This document shows, piece by piece, positions 19,811 through 27,482 of a DNA stretch of 64,000 nt. The stretch covers positions 3,111,001 through 3,175,000 of the forward strand of contig NZ_JAUSQV010000001.1 of the NCBI RefSeq assembly GCF_030811475.1, written 5' to 3'. The first letter of the stretch is position 1. Each line of letters begins with the position of its first letter. The notes beneath the pieces are model-generated. The model saw nothing but the letters and a program-made list of their open reading frames with translations. It was not told where the DNA came from and made no database searches. Source of the DNA: Nakamurella flavida. GTDB lineage: Bacteria > Actinomycetota > Actinomycetes > Mycobacteriales > Nakamurellaceae. The translations under genes were made by a program, and so were the position numbers.

Positions 19811-20266
19811 TCAGCGGGTGTCCCACGCTCCCGGGAGTGCCGCGAACGAGGTGACCGGCCCGGGGAGTTCGCCGTCGCGGATCTGCTGGAGGGTGACGGT
19901 GTCGAGCACGCTGCGCAGGGCGGCCCGGGCGGCGATCCACACCTCCGTCAGGTGTTCCGCGCAGCCGTCGTAGGCGATGTCGTTGGGGCGCTGCCCGCGC
20001 ACGTTGACCAGCGGACCGTCGATGGCCCGCATGATCTCGCCGACGGTGATCAGTTCCGGGCCGCGGGCCAGGGAGAACCCGCCGCCGTTGCCGCGGTGGC
20101 TGTCCACCAGGCCGTTGCGCCGCATGGTGGCCATCACGGTCTCCAGGAACTTGCGCGGGAGGCCGTGCGCGGTCGCGATGGTCTGGACGCTGACCTGACC
20201 CGGCCAGGCGGCGGCGATGTGCAGCATCGCGTGGACGGCGTAGTCGGAGCGGGCGGTGACGTGCAT
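19811..20266 (-). CDS. Rrf2-family transcriptional regulator
   Basis: 151 residues. N-terminal winged helix MHVTARSDYAVHAMLHIAAA, then VQTIATAHGLPRKFLETVMATMRRNGLVDSHRGNGGGFSLAR, a near-complete Rrf2 signature. The Fe-S-binding three-cysteine cluster of IscR/NsrR is absent: only one Cys (YDGCAEH) remains in that loop. It therefore probably does not sense through a [2Fe-2S] cluster. ATG 20266 fits the family start. Its target is not evident from neighbours. Confidence 0.88.
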   Translation of the reverse strand: MHVTARSDYAVHAMLHIAAAWPGQVSVQTIATAHGLPRKFLETVMATMRRNGLVDSHRGNGGGFSLARGPELITVGEIMRAIDGPLVNVRGQRPNDIAYDGCAEHLTEVWIAARAALRSVLDTVTLQQIRDGELPGPVTSFAALPGAWDTR

Positions 20267-20378
20267 GTCAGGGGTCCACGGTCCAGCCACTCGGAGGGGC
20301 GCAGGGCGACGCGGCTCCGGATCGGAACCGCCGCCAGGGTAGCGCGGGGCGGTCGGGTCGGCGTGCGGTCGGCACCGG

Positions 20379-20750
20379 TCAGCCGGTGACCTCGGCGTCC
20401 GCCTCGTCCTGCAACAGCGGAGCCCGGTCCGAGAGCCGTTGCGGCAGGGGGTTCCTGGGCTCGCGGTCGTGGCTGTCCGGGCCGCCCTGGTGGGTGAGGG
20501 CGACCACCACGCTGTCCCCGGCGAACCGGCCCGACCCGCCGACCGGCTCCTGCGTACTGACCACCCAGCGACCGGAGGACCGGAGCTCGGTCAACGGCGG
20601 GTGGGGGCCGGCCAGGGCGAGGCGGAAGTGGTGGTCGGCGGCCTGCCGGAGGGCCGCGGAGACGAGCATCCCGGACAGGTCGGGGACGGTGATCGCGTCC
20701 GGCGGTGTCCCGGCCGGCTCGAACCGCGTGGACTGTCGACCTCGACCCAT
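20379..20750 (-). CDS. Stand-alone PASTA-like domain protein
   Basis: 123 residues with an excellent GGAGGT site. Residues 20-88 resemble one PASTA unit: VPDLSGMLVSAALRQAADHHFRL at the start and VVSTQEPVGGSGRFAGDSVVVAL at the end. PASTA domains normally sit outside the cell on PknB-type kinases or penicillin-binding proteins and recognise peptidoglycan. This protein has no signal peptide or membrane helix and no kinase domain. The C-terminus is polar. Function unknown; a cytosolic or leaderless role is unusual. Confidence 0.65.
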   Translation of the reverse strand: MGRGRQSTRFEPAGTPPDAITVPDLSGMLVSAALRQAADHHFRLALAGPHPPLTELRSSGRWVVSTQEPVGGSGRFAGDSVVVALTHQGGPDSHDREPRNPLPQRLSDRAPLLQDEADAEVTG

Positions 20751-20850
20751 CGGGACCTCCCGGAACGTATGGCTGATGGTCGCAGGCTAGGCCGATCCCC
20801 GCTGTCCCGGAACGGGCTTCTCGGTGGGCGAACAGCGGCGGCCGGTTCGC

Positions 20851-21300
20851 TCAGTTGTTCTCGATGACCTGCGTCTCGCAGCCGGACGCGTCGCACGAGG
20901 AGTTGCTGACCGAGCTGTGGCCACCGCCGGTGTTCCGGGAGACGTTGACGTGGTCACCGTTCCCGTCCACGAACTGCTGGTCGGTCGCGCCGGCCGGGAA
21001 CTGCATGTCCATGAACCCGCTCGGGTCCGAGGTGACGGTGCCGGTGGTGGACGACGGGGTGAAGTCGCTGTCGGCGGAAAGGGGCGCGCCGGGGGTCGGG
21101 GTCGGCATGCCGATCGGCGCCCCGGTCGTCACGACGACGTTCGGCGTGCCGGTGACCGCCGGACCGGCGTCGGCGCCGCCCGGGCCGCAGGCGGTGAGCG
21201 CGACCAGGACGGCACCCAGGCCGGCGGTGCTCAGCGCGGTCCGGGCCACCGACCAGCGGCGGGGGGCGGGGGTGGGCAGGACGGACTGAGTCTGGATCAT
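20851..21300 (-). CDS. Small lipoprotein of unknown function
   Basis: 149 residues. Signal peptide 1-38 with basic RRWSVARTALSTAGL and a lipobox ending VALTAC, so it should be lipid-anchored. The mature part is short, rich in Thr/Pro/Ser/Gly, with an aspartate/asparagine-rich segment (QQFVDGNGDHVNVSR) and two Cys near the end (CDASGC) that could form a disulfide. No family is recognised. Confidence 0.65.
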   Translation of the reverse strand: MIQTQSVLPTPAPRRWSVARTALSTAGLGAVLVALTACGPGGADAGPAVTGTPNVVVTTGAPIGMPTPTPGAPLSADSDFTPSSTTGTVTSDPSGFMDMQFPAGATDQQFVDGNGDHVNVSRNTGGGHSSVSNSSCDASGCETQVIENN

Positions 21301-21526
21301 CGGAAGTCCCTGGGGGGCGGGGGCCGGCTCGTCGCGGTCCCGGTGGGCGTCCGGGCGGATCACCCGGTGCTGGTTCCCAGGTTAGGAATCGCGCTGTCGG
21401 GTCGGCGTCTGCCGATCGGCCGCATCCGGCGCGCCCGGCGTAGGCCGCAGGAGGTACCCCGAAGGAGAACGACAGCGGGGCGGGCACCCCGGTGGTGTGT
21501 CGTCCGGCAGCAACGGCGCCACCGCG

Positions 21527-21553
21527 GGGTCCGACCGCGGTCGGTGCGGACCC
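21527..21553 (-). terminator. Terminator hairpin downstream of the membrane-anchor gene
   Basis: Arms GGGTCCGACCG and CGGT-g-CGGACCC (one bulged base) around a CGGT tetraloop, 22 bp past the stop at 21575. The rest of the 21301-21574 gap shows no gene. Confidence 0.6.
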
Positions 21554-21574
21554 GGTGGCACCGGCGTGCCGGGG

Positions 21575-22048
21575 TCAGCGGACCTTGTCGATCGTCCGAT
21601 TGCCGATCGAGATGTCCACGGTGGCCGGCAGGTTCGGCTGGTCCATGGCCTGCCGGACGTGGCCGATGGTCTCGTCCTCGATGCGTCGGCGCACGGCGGT
21701 CGGGTCGGCGTCCCGGTTGAGCGTCACGTCGACCACGAGCTCGGGGGCGGTCGGATCGCCGATGAGCCGGGCGGCGGCGCTCTGCACCCCGGTGAACGAC
21801 TCGATCTCGCGCTCGGTCGCCGCGGTCAGCGCGCCGGCGGCCAGGGTGGTGGTGCCGTGCGCCCGGTCACCCGGGAGCACGACGTCCCCGGACCGGTCCG
21901 TGGAGAAGAGCACGGCGATCAACCAGCGCACCACCAGGAGCAGGACGACCAGGCTGACCACCCCCACCACGGGCCAGAACCAGGTGCGGTTGTCGTCGAC
22001 GAACGCGCCGACCAGGTCGTCGTCAACGTGACCGTGGACGACGTGCAC
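21575..22048 (-). CDS. Asp23/AmaP-type membrane protein (alkaline-shock anchor-like)
   Basis: About 157 residues: one strong membrane helix (WFWPVVGVVSLVVLLLVVRWLIAVLF, about 24-49) followed by a cytosolic domain with repeated charged segments and ending DQPNLPATVDISIGNRTIDKVR. The layout resembles membrane anchors of Asp23/alkaline-shock proteins (AmaP-like, DUF6286-type). Only one in-frame GTG (22048) leaves room before the divergent gene at 22083, so it is taken as the start, but no ribosome site is clear. Function is probably envelope-stress related by family only. Confidence 0.55.
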   Translation of the reverse strand: MHVVHGHVDDDLVGAFVDDNRTWFWPVVGVVSLVVLLLVVRWLIAVLFSTDRSGDVVLPGDRAHGTTTLAAGALTAATEREIESFTGVQSAAARLIGDPTAPELVVDVTLNRDADPTAVRRRIEDETIGHVRQAMDQPNLPATVDISIGNRTIDKVR

Positions 22049-22082
22049 GTCGAACCGGACGCCCCGACCCGCAGGCGCTGAC

Positions 22083-22439
22083 GTGCTGATCCGCCCGACC
22101 GAGCTGGACGCGCTGGTGAGCGGCGACATCGACCTGGCGTTCCGGCGCTGGGACCGACCGCGGCTGCGGGTGGGCACCCGGATGCGGACGAAGGTCGGTC
22201 TGGTCGAGGTGACGGAGGTGGAAACCGTCCCGCTGCGGTCGATCACCGCGCGGGACGCCCACCGGGCCGGCGCGGCGACCCGCGCCGACCTGCTGGGCCG
22301 GCTCGCCGACCACCCCGAGCGCCCGGTCTTCCGCATCGGCCTGCGCTTCGCGGGCGCCGACCCGCGGATCGCGTTGCGGCAGGACGCGGCGCTGACCGAG
22401 GACGAACGCTCGACCCTGCTCGCCCGGCTGGACCGGTAG
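22083..22439 (+). CDS. ASCH (PUA-like) domain protein, apparently truncated by in-frame amber
   Basis: 118 residues from GTG 22083 to TAG 22437-22439. It has the ASCH/PUA start MLIRPTELDALVSGDIDLAF and RVGTRMRTKVGLVEVTEVE; these domains bind RNA or modified bases. In relatives I recall, this domain runs straight into a winged helix beginning FGPWT. Here the same frame continues past the stop with TFGAWTRPTLRLIAEHPAV, so the stop splits what is normally one protein. Either it is a recent nonsense mutation, a readthrough stop, or a sequencing error. Confidence 0.75.
   Translation: MLIRPTELDALVSGDIDLAFRRWDRPRLRVGTRMRTKVGLVEVTEVETVPLRSITARDAHRAGAATRADLLGRLADHPERPVFRIGLRFAGADPRIALRQDAALTEDERSTLLARLDR
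22437..22439 (+). other. In-frame amber codon interrupting an ASCH-winged-helix-GNAT reading frame
   Basis: TAG at 22437-22439 is the only stop in frame 3 between 22083 and 23105. Codons on both sides encode continuous family-like protein (LARLDR before; DTTSTFGAWTRPTLRLIAEH after). There is no in-frame ATG or GTG between 22440 and 22565 to restart the winged helix, so its first helices would not be made by independent initiation. Confidence 0.7.
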
Positions 22440-22565
22440 GACACCACCTCCACCTTCGGGGCCTGGACCCGGCCCACGCTGCGGCTCATCGCCGAGCACC
22501 CCGCCGTCCGCGCCCCCGACCTCGCCGCCCGACTCGGCCGCCCCACGGCGGACTTCAAGCGCGAC

Positions 22566-23105
22566 GTGCGGCGGCTCAAGGAGCTGGGCCTGACGCAGTC
22601 GCTGGACGTCGGCTATCTGCTGGCGCCCCGGGGTCGCGCGCTGCTCGGCCTGCCCGCCGTGTCCACACCGGGCCCCGAGATCGAGATCGCCGTCTCTGAC
22701 GGTGATGTCGACGTCGCCGAGCTCACCGCGCTGTACGACGCCGTCGGCTGGACCGCCTACACCCGCGACCCCGCCGGTCTCCTCGCCGCGGTCACGGGAT
22801 CGTCCCGGGTCGTGCTGGCGCGCCGGGGTGCGGCCCTCGTGGGGTTGGCCCGGGTGATCACCGACGGGGCCAGCATCTGCTACCTGCAGGACCTGCTCGT
22901 GCATCCCGACGACCAGCGGACCGGCATCGGCGGTCGGCTGGTCCGGGCCGTCCTCGAGCCCTACGCGCACGTCCGGCAGACCGTCCTGCTCACCGACGAC
23001 GATCCCGCGGTGGGGATGTTCTACCGCGCACTGGGTTTCGCCGAGACGCGCGAGCACGGCGACGGCACCCTGCGGGCGTTCGTCCGGGTGCTGCCGCCCT
23101 CCTGA
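22566..23105 (+). CDS. GNAT N-acetyltransferase with partial winged-helix N-terminus
   Basis: The open frame resumes directly after the amber at 22437. Sequence 22440-22640 encodes a winged helix (APDLAARLGRPTADFKRDV, KELGLTQSLDVGYLLAPRG). From about 22680 a GNAT domain begins (ALYDAVGWTAYTRDPAG), with the acetyl-CoA loop VHPDDQRTGIGGRLV and FYRALGFAE at the end. The first start after the amber is GTG 22566, inside the winged helix; GTG 22659 would give a clean 148-aa GNAT. The acetyltransferase itself looks intact; the target is unknown. Confidence 0.7.
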   Translation: MRRLKELGLTQSLDVGYLLAPRGRALLGLPAVSTPGPEIEIAVSDGDVDVAELTALYDAVGWTAYTRDPAGLLAAVTGSSRVVLARRGAALVGLARVITDGASICYLQDLLVHPDDQRTGIGGRLVRAVLEPYAHVRQTVLLTDDDPAVGMFYRALGFAETREHGDGTLRAFVRVLPPS

Positions 23106-23140
23106 TCCGACACCGTCGGGCGCGGGGGAGAATGGGGTCC

Positions 23141-24616
23141 GTGACGACACCCGCCCCGCAGAGTCCCGCCGCCGCCCGCCCCACCCGACCGGCCAAGCCG
23201 GTCCTGGAGGACGTCCTCGCGCAGCGGTACGCCTCCCCGGAGATGGTGGCGATCTGGGCGCCGGAGAACAAGATCGTCGCCGAGCGACGGCTGTGGCTGG
23301 CCGTGCTGCGGGCCCAGGGCCGGGCCGGGCTGACGGTGGACCCGCAGGTGCTGGCCGACTACGAGGCCGTGATCGAGCAGGTCGACCTCGGTTCCATTGC
23401 CGCGCGCGAGCGGGTCACCAAGCACGACGTCAAGGCGCGCATCGAGGAGTTCAACGCGCTCGCCGGGCACGAGCAGATCCACAAGGGCATGACCAGCCGG
23501 GATCTCACCGAGAACATCGAGCAGATGCAGATCCGGGCCTCGCTCACCCTGCTGCGGGGCCGGTCGCTCGCGGTGCTCGACCGGCTCGCCGCGCGGGCCG
23601 CGCAGTACAGGGACACCGTGATGGCCGGCCGGTCGCACAACGTCCCCGCGCAGGCCACCACCCTGGGCAAGCGGTTCGCCTCGGCGGCCGACGAGATGCT
23701 GCAGGCCCACCACCGGCTCACCGATCTGCTGGCCCGGTACCCGATGCGGGGCGTCAAGGGTCCGGTCGGCACGGCACAGGACATGGACGACCTGCTCGGT
23801 TCCGCCGCGGCCGTGGCCACCCTGGAGGCCGAGGTCGTCGCCGAGCTGGGTGGCGGCACCGTGCTCACCTCCGTCGGTCAGATCTACCCGCGGTCGCTCG
23901 ACCACGACGTGCTCTCCGCGCTGGTCCAGCTGGCCGCGGCGCCGGCCTCGCTGTCCACCACGCTGCGGCTGATGGCCGGGGCGGAGCTGGCCACCGAGGG
24001 CTTCCAGCCCGGGCAGGTCGGCTCGTCGGCCATGCCGCACAAGATGAACGCCCGGTCCTGCGAACGGGTCTGCGGGCTGGCCGTCGTCCTGCGCGGCTAC
24101 GCCTCGATGGCCGCCGAGATGGCCGGGGCGCAGTGGAACGAGGGTGACGTCTTCTGCTCGGTGATCCGCCGGGTCGCCCTCCCCGACGCGTTCTTCGCCC
24201 TCGACGGGTTGATCGAGACGTTCCTGACGATCCTGCGCGACCTCGGTGCCTACCCGGCCGTCATCGCGCGGGAGCTGGAGCGGTACCTGCCGTTCCTGGC
24301 CACCACCAAGGTGCTGATGGCCGCGGTGCGCTCCGGGGTGGGCCGGGAGGTGGCGCACGAGGCGATCAAGGAGCACGCGGTCGCGGTGGCCCTGGAGATG
24401 CGGGAGCAGGGCCGCACCGACAACGACCTGGTCGACCGGTTGGCGGGCGATGCCCGGCTCCCGCTGGACCGGGACGCCCTCGTCGCGCTGCTGGCCGACC
24501 CGCTGTCGTTCACCGGTCTGGCCGGCAGCCAGGTCGACGCGGTGGTCGCGCAGATCTCCGAGCTCACCGCACAGGACCCGGCGGCGGCCGCCTACCGGCC
24601 CGGCGCCATCCTCTGA
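23141..24616 (+). CDS. purB: Adenylosuccinate lyase
   Basis: About 491 residues. Cleaves SAICAR and adenylosuccinate in purine synthesis. The fumarase/aspartase signature GSSAMPHKMNARSCERV is present near residue 300, with the catalytic-His regions GMTSRDLTEN and AGRSHNVPAQATT. GTG 23141 is preferred because GGGGGAG ends ten bases upstream; ATG 23132, nine bases earlier, sits too close to that site but is possible. purC follows after a 246-bp gap that holds an iron-box-like site. Confidence 0.95.
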   Translation: MTTPAPQSPAAARPTRPAKPVLEDVLAQRYASPEMVAIWAPENKIVAERRLWLAVLRAQGRAGLTVDPQVLADYEAVIEQVDLGSIAARERVTKHDVKARIEEFNALAGHEQIHKGMTSRDLTENIEQMQIRASLTLLRGRSLAVLDRLAARAAQYRDTVMAGRSHNVPAQATTLGKRFASAADEMLQAHHRLTDLLARYPMRGVKGPVGTAQDMDDLLGSAAAVATLEAEVVAELGGGTVLTSVGQIYPRSLDHDVLSALVQLAAAPASLSTTLRLMAGAELATEGFQPGQVGSSAMPHKMNARSCERVCGLAVVLRGYASMAAEMAGAQWNEGDVFCSVIRRVALPDAFFALDGLIETFLTILRDLGAYPAVIARELERYLPFLATTKVLMAAVRSGVGREVAHEAIKEHAVAVALEMREQGRTDNDLVDRLAGDARLPLDRDALVALLADPLSFTGLAGSQVDAVVAQISELTAQDPAAAAYRPGAIL

Positions 24617-24653
24617 CCCGCTCCCGGGACCAGGCTTGCCTTCACGGACCGGG

Positions 24654-24672
24654 GCAGGTTAGCCTTACCTTG
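24654..24672. promoter_or_regulatory. Iron-box-like (DtxR/IdeR) site, with a weaker copy 24 bp upstream
   Basis: GCAGGTTAGCCTTACCTTG matches the DtxR/IdeR consensus I recall (TTAGGTTAGSCTAACCTAA) at 14 of 19 positions, with the inner AGGTTAGSCT intact. A related block AGGCTTGCCTTCAC starts at 24632, 24 bp upstream. It sits in the 246-bp gap between purB and purC, 190 bp before purC, with no iron-uptake or siderophore gene beside it. Confidence 0.4.
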
Positions 24673-24862
24673 GTTGAGGCCGCCAGGGTCGGATGAGCTC
24701 CCGCGGCGGGGACGAGGATCGACTTCTCCGTCCGACACCCGTGACGCCACCGACATCCGGTGCGCGGCTGCGGGCCTCACCGAGGTCGGTGGACGTGCCG
24801 CGGCGGGTGCGTCCACCGACCGACCAAGCCCCCGCGCCCGGCCCGGCCGATAGGCTGCCCGC

Positions 24863-25750
24863 GTGTCGAACCCGGTGCTGTCGGACTACCGTCACCTCTC
24901 CTCCGGCAAGGTCCGTGAGCTGTACGAGGTGGACGACGAGCTGCTCCTCATGGTGGCCAGTGACCGGATCAGCGCGTACGACCACGTGCTGGACACCCCC
25001 ATCCCCGACAAGGGCCGCATCCTCACCGCGATGAGCGTGTTCTGGTTCGAGCTGCTCGCCGGCCTCGTGCCCGGCCACGTGGTGGCCGTCGAGGACCAGC
25101 GCATCCCCGCCGAGGTCCGCGGTCGGGCCCTGCTGGTCCGGCGGTTGGACATGGTGCAGGTGGAGTGCGTGGCGCGCGGGTACCTGACCGGATCGGGACT
25201 GGCGGACTACCGGCGGACCGGGGCGGTGTGCGGGATCGAGCTGCCGGCCGGGCTGGACGAGGCGTCCTGGCTGCCCGAGCCGATCTTCACCCCGGCCAGC
25301 AAGGCCCCCCTGGGCTCCCACGACGAGAACGTCACCTACCAGGCCGTGGTCGACGAGGTCGGTGCCGAGCGCGCCGAACAGCTCCGGGCCCTGACCCTCG
25401 CGCTCTACACCCGGGCGGCCGAGCACGCCGCCGGCCGCGGACTGCTGCTGGCCGACACCAAGGTCGAGTTCGGGCTGCGGGGCGACACCCTGGTGCTGGG
25501 TGACGAGGTGCTCACCCCGGACTCGTCCCGCTTCTGGCCGGCCGACGGATACGCGCCGGGTCGGGTGCAACCCTCGTTCGACAAGCAGTACGTCCGCGAC
25601 TGGTTGACCTCCCCGGACTCCGGCTGGGACCGCGCCGCCGACGGCCCGCCGCCGCCCCTGCCCGCGGAGGTGGCCGTGGCCACCCGCGACCGGTACGTGG
25701 AGGCCTACGAGCGGATCTCCGGTTCGTCGTTCGCCGACTGGATCGGCTGA
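24863..25750 (+). CDS. purC: Phosphoribosylaminoimidazole-succinocarboxamide (SAICAR) synthase
   Basis: 295 residues. Joins aspartate to CAIR using ATP. The N-terminus [28 protein letters not shown] is the SAICAR synthase start. [13 protein letters not shown] and [11 protein letters not shown] followed by [17 protein letters not shown] give the two family signatures. GTG 24863 corresponds exactly to the usual first residues ([12 protein letters not shown]). It is about the standard length for the longer, eukaryote-like form found in actinomycetes. Confidence 0.95.
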   Translation: MSNPVLSDYRHLSSGKVRELYEVDDELLLMVASDRISAYDHVLDTPIPDKGRILTAMSVFWFELLAGLVPGHVVAVEDQRIPAEVRGRALLVRRLDMVQVECVARGYLTGSGLADYRRTGAVCGIELPAGLDEASWLPEPIFTPASKAPLGSHDENVTYQAVVDEVGAERAEQLRALTLALYTRAAEHAAGRGLLLADTKVEFGLRGDTLVLGDEVLTPDSSRFWPADGYAPGRVQPSFDKQYVRDWLTSPDSGWDRAADGPPPPLPAEVAVATRDRYVEAYERISGSSFADWIG

Positions 25751-25754
25751 GGGG

Positions 25755-26282
25755 TCAGCGGGCGCGGTGCCGGCGCACTGCGGCGCGGTTGGCGCAGCGC
25801 ACCGAGCAGTACTGCTGACGCCCGTTGCGGGTGACATCGACGACCACGCTGCGGCAGGGATCGCCGGGGTCCCTCCCGGCCCGGCAGCGGCCCAGCCGGT
25901 GCATGCCCCGGGTGACCAGGTGCAGCGCGGTCCCCACGCCGATCACCGCGGCCAGGATGCCGGGCAGGTCCTGACCCTCGTCCCGGTAGTGCAGGTGCCA
26001 GCCCTCCCCGTCGTGGTTGGTCATCCGCGGATAGGCCGTCACCGCCGCCATCTGCAGGTTCAGCTCCGCCGCCCGCACGTCCGGGTCGGGTGCGTCGACG
26101 ACGCGGAGCCAGCTGTCGATCACGGTCCGAGCACCCGGGTGGTCGTACGGGGCCACCGGGAACGGGTTGGTCATCCCGAACTCCCGGGCGCGCCGGACGA
26201 CACCGTCGCGGTCGCCGGGCCAGTCGTTGGCCAGGGAGGCGGCCAGCAGCACGGCGTACTCCCCGTAAGGGTTGAGATGCAC
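25755..26282 (-). CDS. CGNR zinc-finger (ABATE domain) protein
   Basis: About 175 residues. The N-terminal ABATE-type domain (YAVLLAASLANDWP, TVIDSWLRVVDAPD) is followed by a C-terminal zinc finger with CRAG, DPCRSVVVDVTRNGRQQYC and SVRCANRAAVRRHR: the CGNR pattern with cysteines that bind zinc. Such proteins are thought to be transcription factors. GTG 26282 is the best start and leaves 25 bp to the divergent gene at 26308. Confidence 0.82.
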   Translation of the reverse strand: MHLNPYGEYAVLLAASLANDWPGDRDGVVRRAREFGMTNPFPVAPYDHPGARTVIDSWLRVVDAPDPDVRAAELNLQMAAVTAYPRMTNHDGEGWHLHYRDEGQDLPGILAAVIGVGTALHLVTRGMHRLGRCRAGRDPGDPCRSVVVDVTRNGRQQYCSVRCANRAAVRRHRAR

Positions 26283-26307
26283 AAGGGCATTACAGCACGG
26301 TGGGGGC

Positions 26308-26532
26308 ATGACCGAACCCGACCTCCTGGATCCCCCCGTCTCCGCCCTCCGCCCGACCCCCCACGAACACGCCTGGACGACCGACTCGATCCACCGGGTC
26401 GTCGCCGGCTGGGTGCTGTACGTGCGGTGCGGATGCGGCGCCCGTCGGGTCGACACCCGTGCCGCCCCGGACGCCCCGCCCGTCGCCGCCAGCCGGACCG
26501 TGCCGGCCCGGTGGGCGCCGTCGACGACCTAG
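26308..26532 (+). CDS. Small hypothetical protein with CxC motif
   Basis: 74 residues. ATG 26308 follows a GGTGGGGGC site. The centre reads HEHAWTTDSIHRVVAGWVLYVRCGCGARRVD, with a C-G-C pair and nearby histidines that could bind a metal. It is divergent from the CGNR gene with only 25 bp between starts, so they probably share a control region. No family name is known to me. Confidence 0.55.
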   Translation: MTEPDLLDPPVSALRPTPHEHAWTTDSIHRVVAGWVLYVRCGCGARRVDTRAAPDAPPVAASRTVPARWAPSTT

Positions 26533-26599
26533 CCGAAGCCCCACACCGGCCGCGCTACCGTGACCGCGTCGGCCATCGGGGCCGGTCGGAGGGAGCGTC

Positions 26600-27442
26600 G
26601 TGGCCGGAGCGACCCCGACGGCCCCCGGGCAGACCGGACGGCTGCGGTCGGCGGCCGGTCAGGCGGGTCGGCAGGTCCACCGGAGCGCGACCTTCCACCG
26701 CTTCGTCGCCGTCGGGCTGTGCGCCTACGGCGTCGTCCATCTGACCATCGCGTGGATCGCGGTCCGGGTCGCGTGGATGGGCTACCGCGGGTCGGACACG
26801 CAGACCGGCGCGCTCACCGATCTGGCGTCGACCGGCTTCGGCGAGTTCTCCCTCTGGTTCGCCGCGGTCGGGTTGTTCGCCCTGGTCGTCTGGCAGGTCT
26901 TCGAGGCGATCTGGCGCCGGCAGACCGGCGAGCGGCCGTGGCGGGCGTGGGCCGGGCGGGCCGGTTCGATCATCAGTGCCGGGTCGTACCTGTACCTCGG
27001 CGTCAGCGCCGTCGGTGTCGCCCTGGATGGCCGGGCCCTTCGCTACGGCCGCGTCCGCGAGCACCGCGACCTGCTGACCCCAGCCATGGTCGCCGCGCTG
27101 GTCACCGTCATCGGAGTGGTCCTGCTGGTCATCGCCGGTCGGGCCGTCTGGCGGGGCTGGACCCGCGGCTTTCTGGAGGACCTGCGTCCGGGAGTGGGGC
27201 GCTGGGTGGTCGTCCTCGGCGTCGCCGGCTACATCGGCAAGGGCCTGGCGTTCGGCCTCATCGGTTTCCTGATGATCGTCACGGTGGTGCAGGGGCACCG
27301 CCCGCACCACCCGGGCCTGGATGCGGTGCTGCGGCTGATCGACCTCTCCCCGGCCTCCGAGGCCCTGCTCGCCCTGAAGGCCGCCGCCATCGGTGCGTTC
27401 GGCGTGTACTGCTTCGTGTGGGCGGTGGAGCGCCGGAGATGA
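26600..27442 (+). CDS. DUF1206 membrane protein
   Basis: 280 residues with six membrane helices in three repeated pairs. The repeated motif (F.RFVAVGLCAYGVVHLTIAW; AGSIISAGSYLYLGVSAVG; VLGVAGYIGKGLAFGLIGFL) is the DUF1206 triplet unit. GTG 26600 has GGAGGGAG upstream. Function is unknown in the family. Confidence 0.88.
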   Translation: MAGATPTAPGQTGRLRSAAGQAGRQVHRSATFHRFVAVGLCAYGVVHLTIAWIAVRVAWMGYRGSDTQTGALTDLASTGFGEFSLWFAAVGLFALVVWQVFEAIWRRQTGERPWRAWAGRAGSIISAGSYLYLGVSAVGVALDGRALRYGRVREHRDLLTPAMVAALVTVIGVVLLVIAGRAVWRGWTRGFLEDLRPGVGRWVVVLGVAGYIGKGLAFGLIGFLMIVTVVQGHRPHHPGLDAVLRLIDLSPASEALLALKAAAIGAFGVYCFVWAVERRR

Positions 27443-27482
27443 CGGTCGGCGCCACCGGGTCCGTGACGACCCGCCGTCCCGA

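Noticed and set aside
24693-25034. 113-codon ORF after the iron-box-like site
   Set aside because: Overlaps purC in another frame and translates to Arg/Pro/Ser-rich sequence; no ribosome site.
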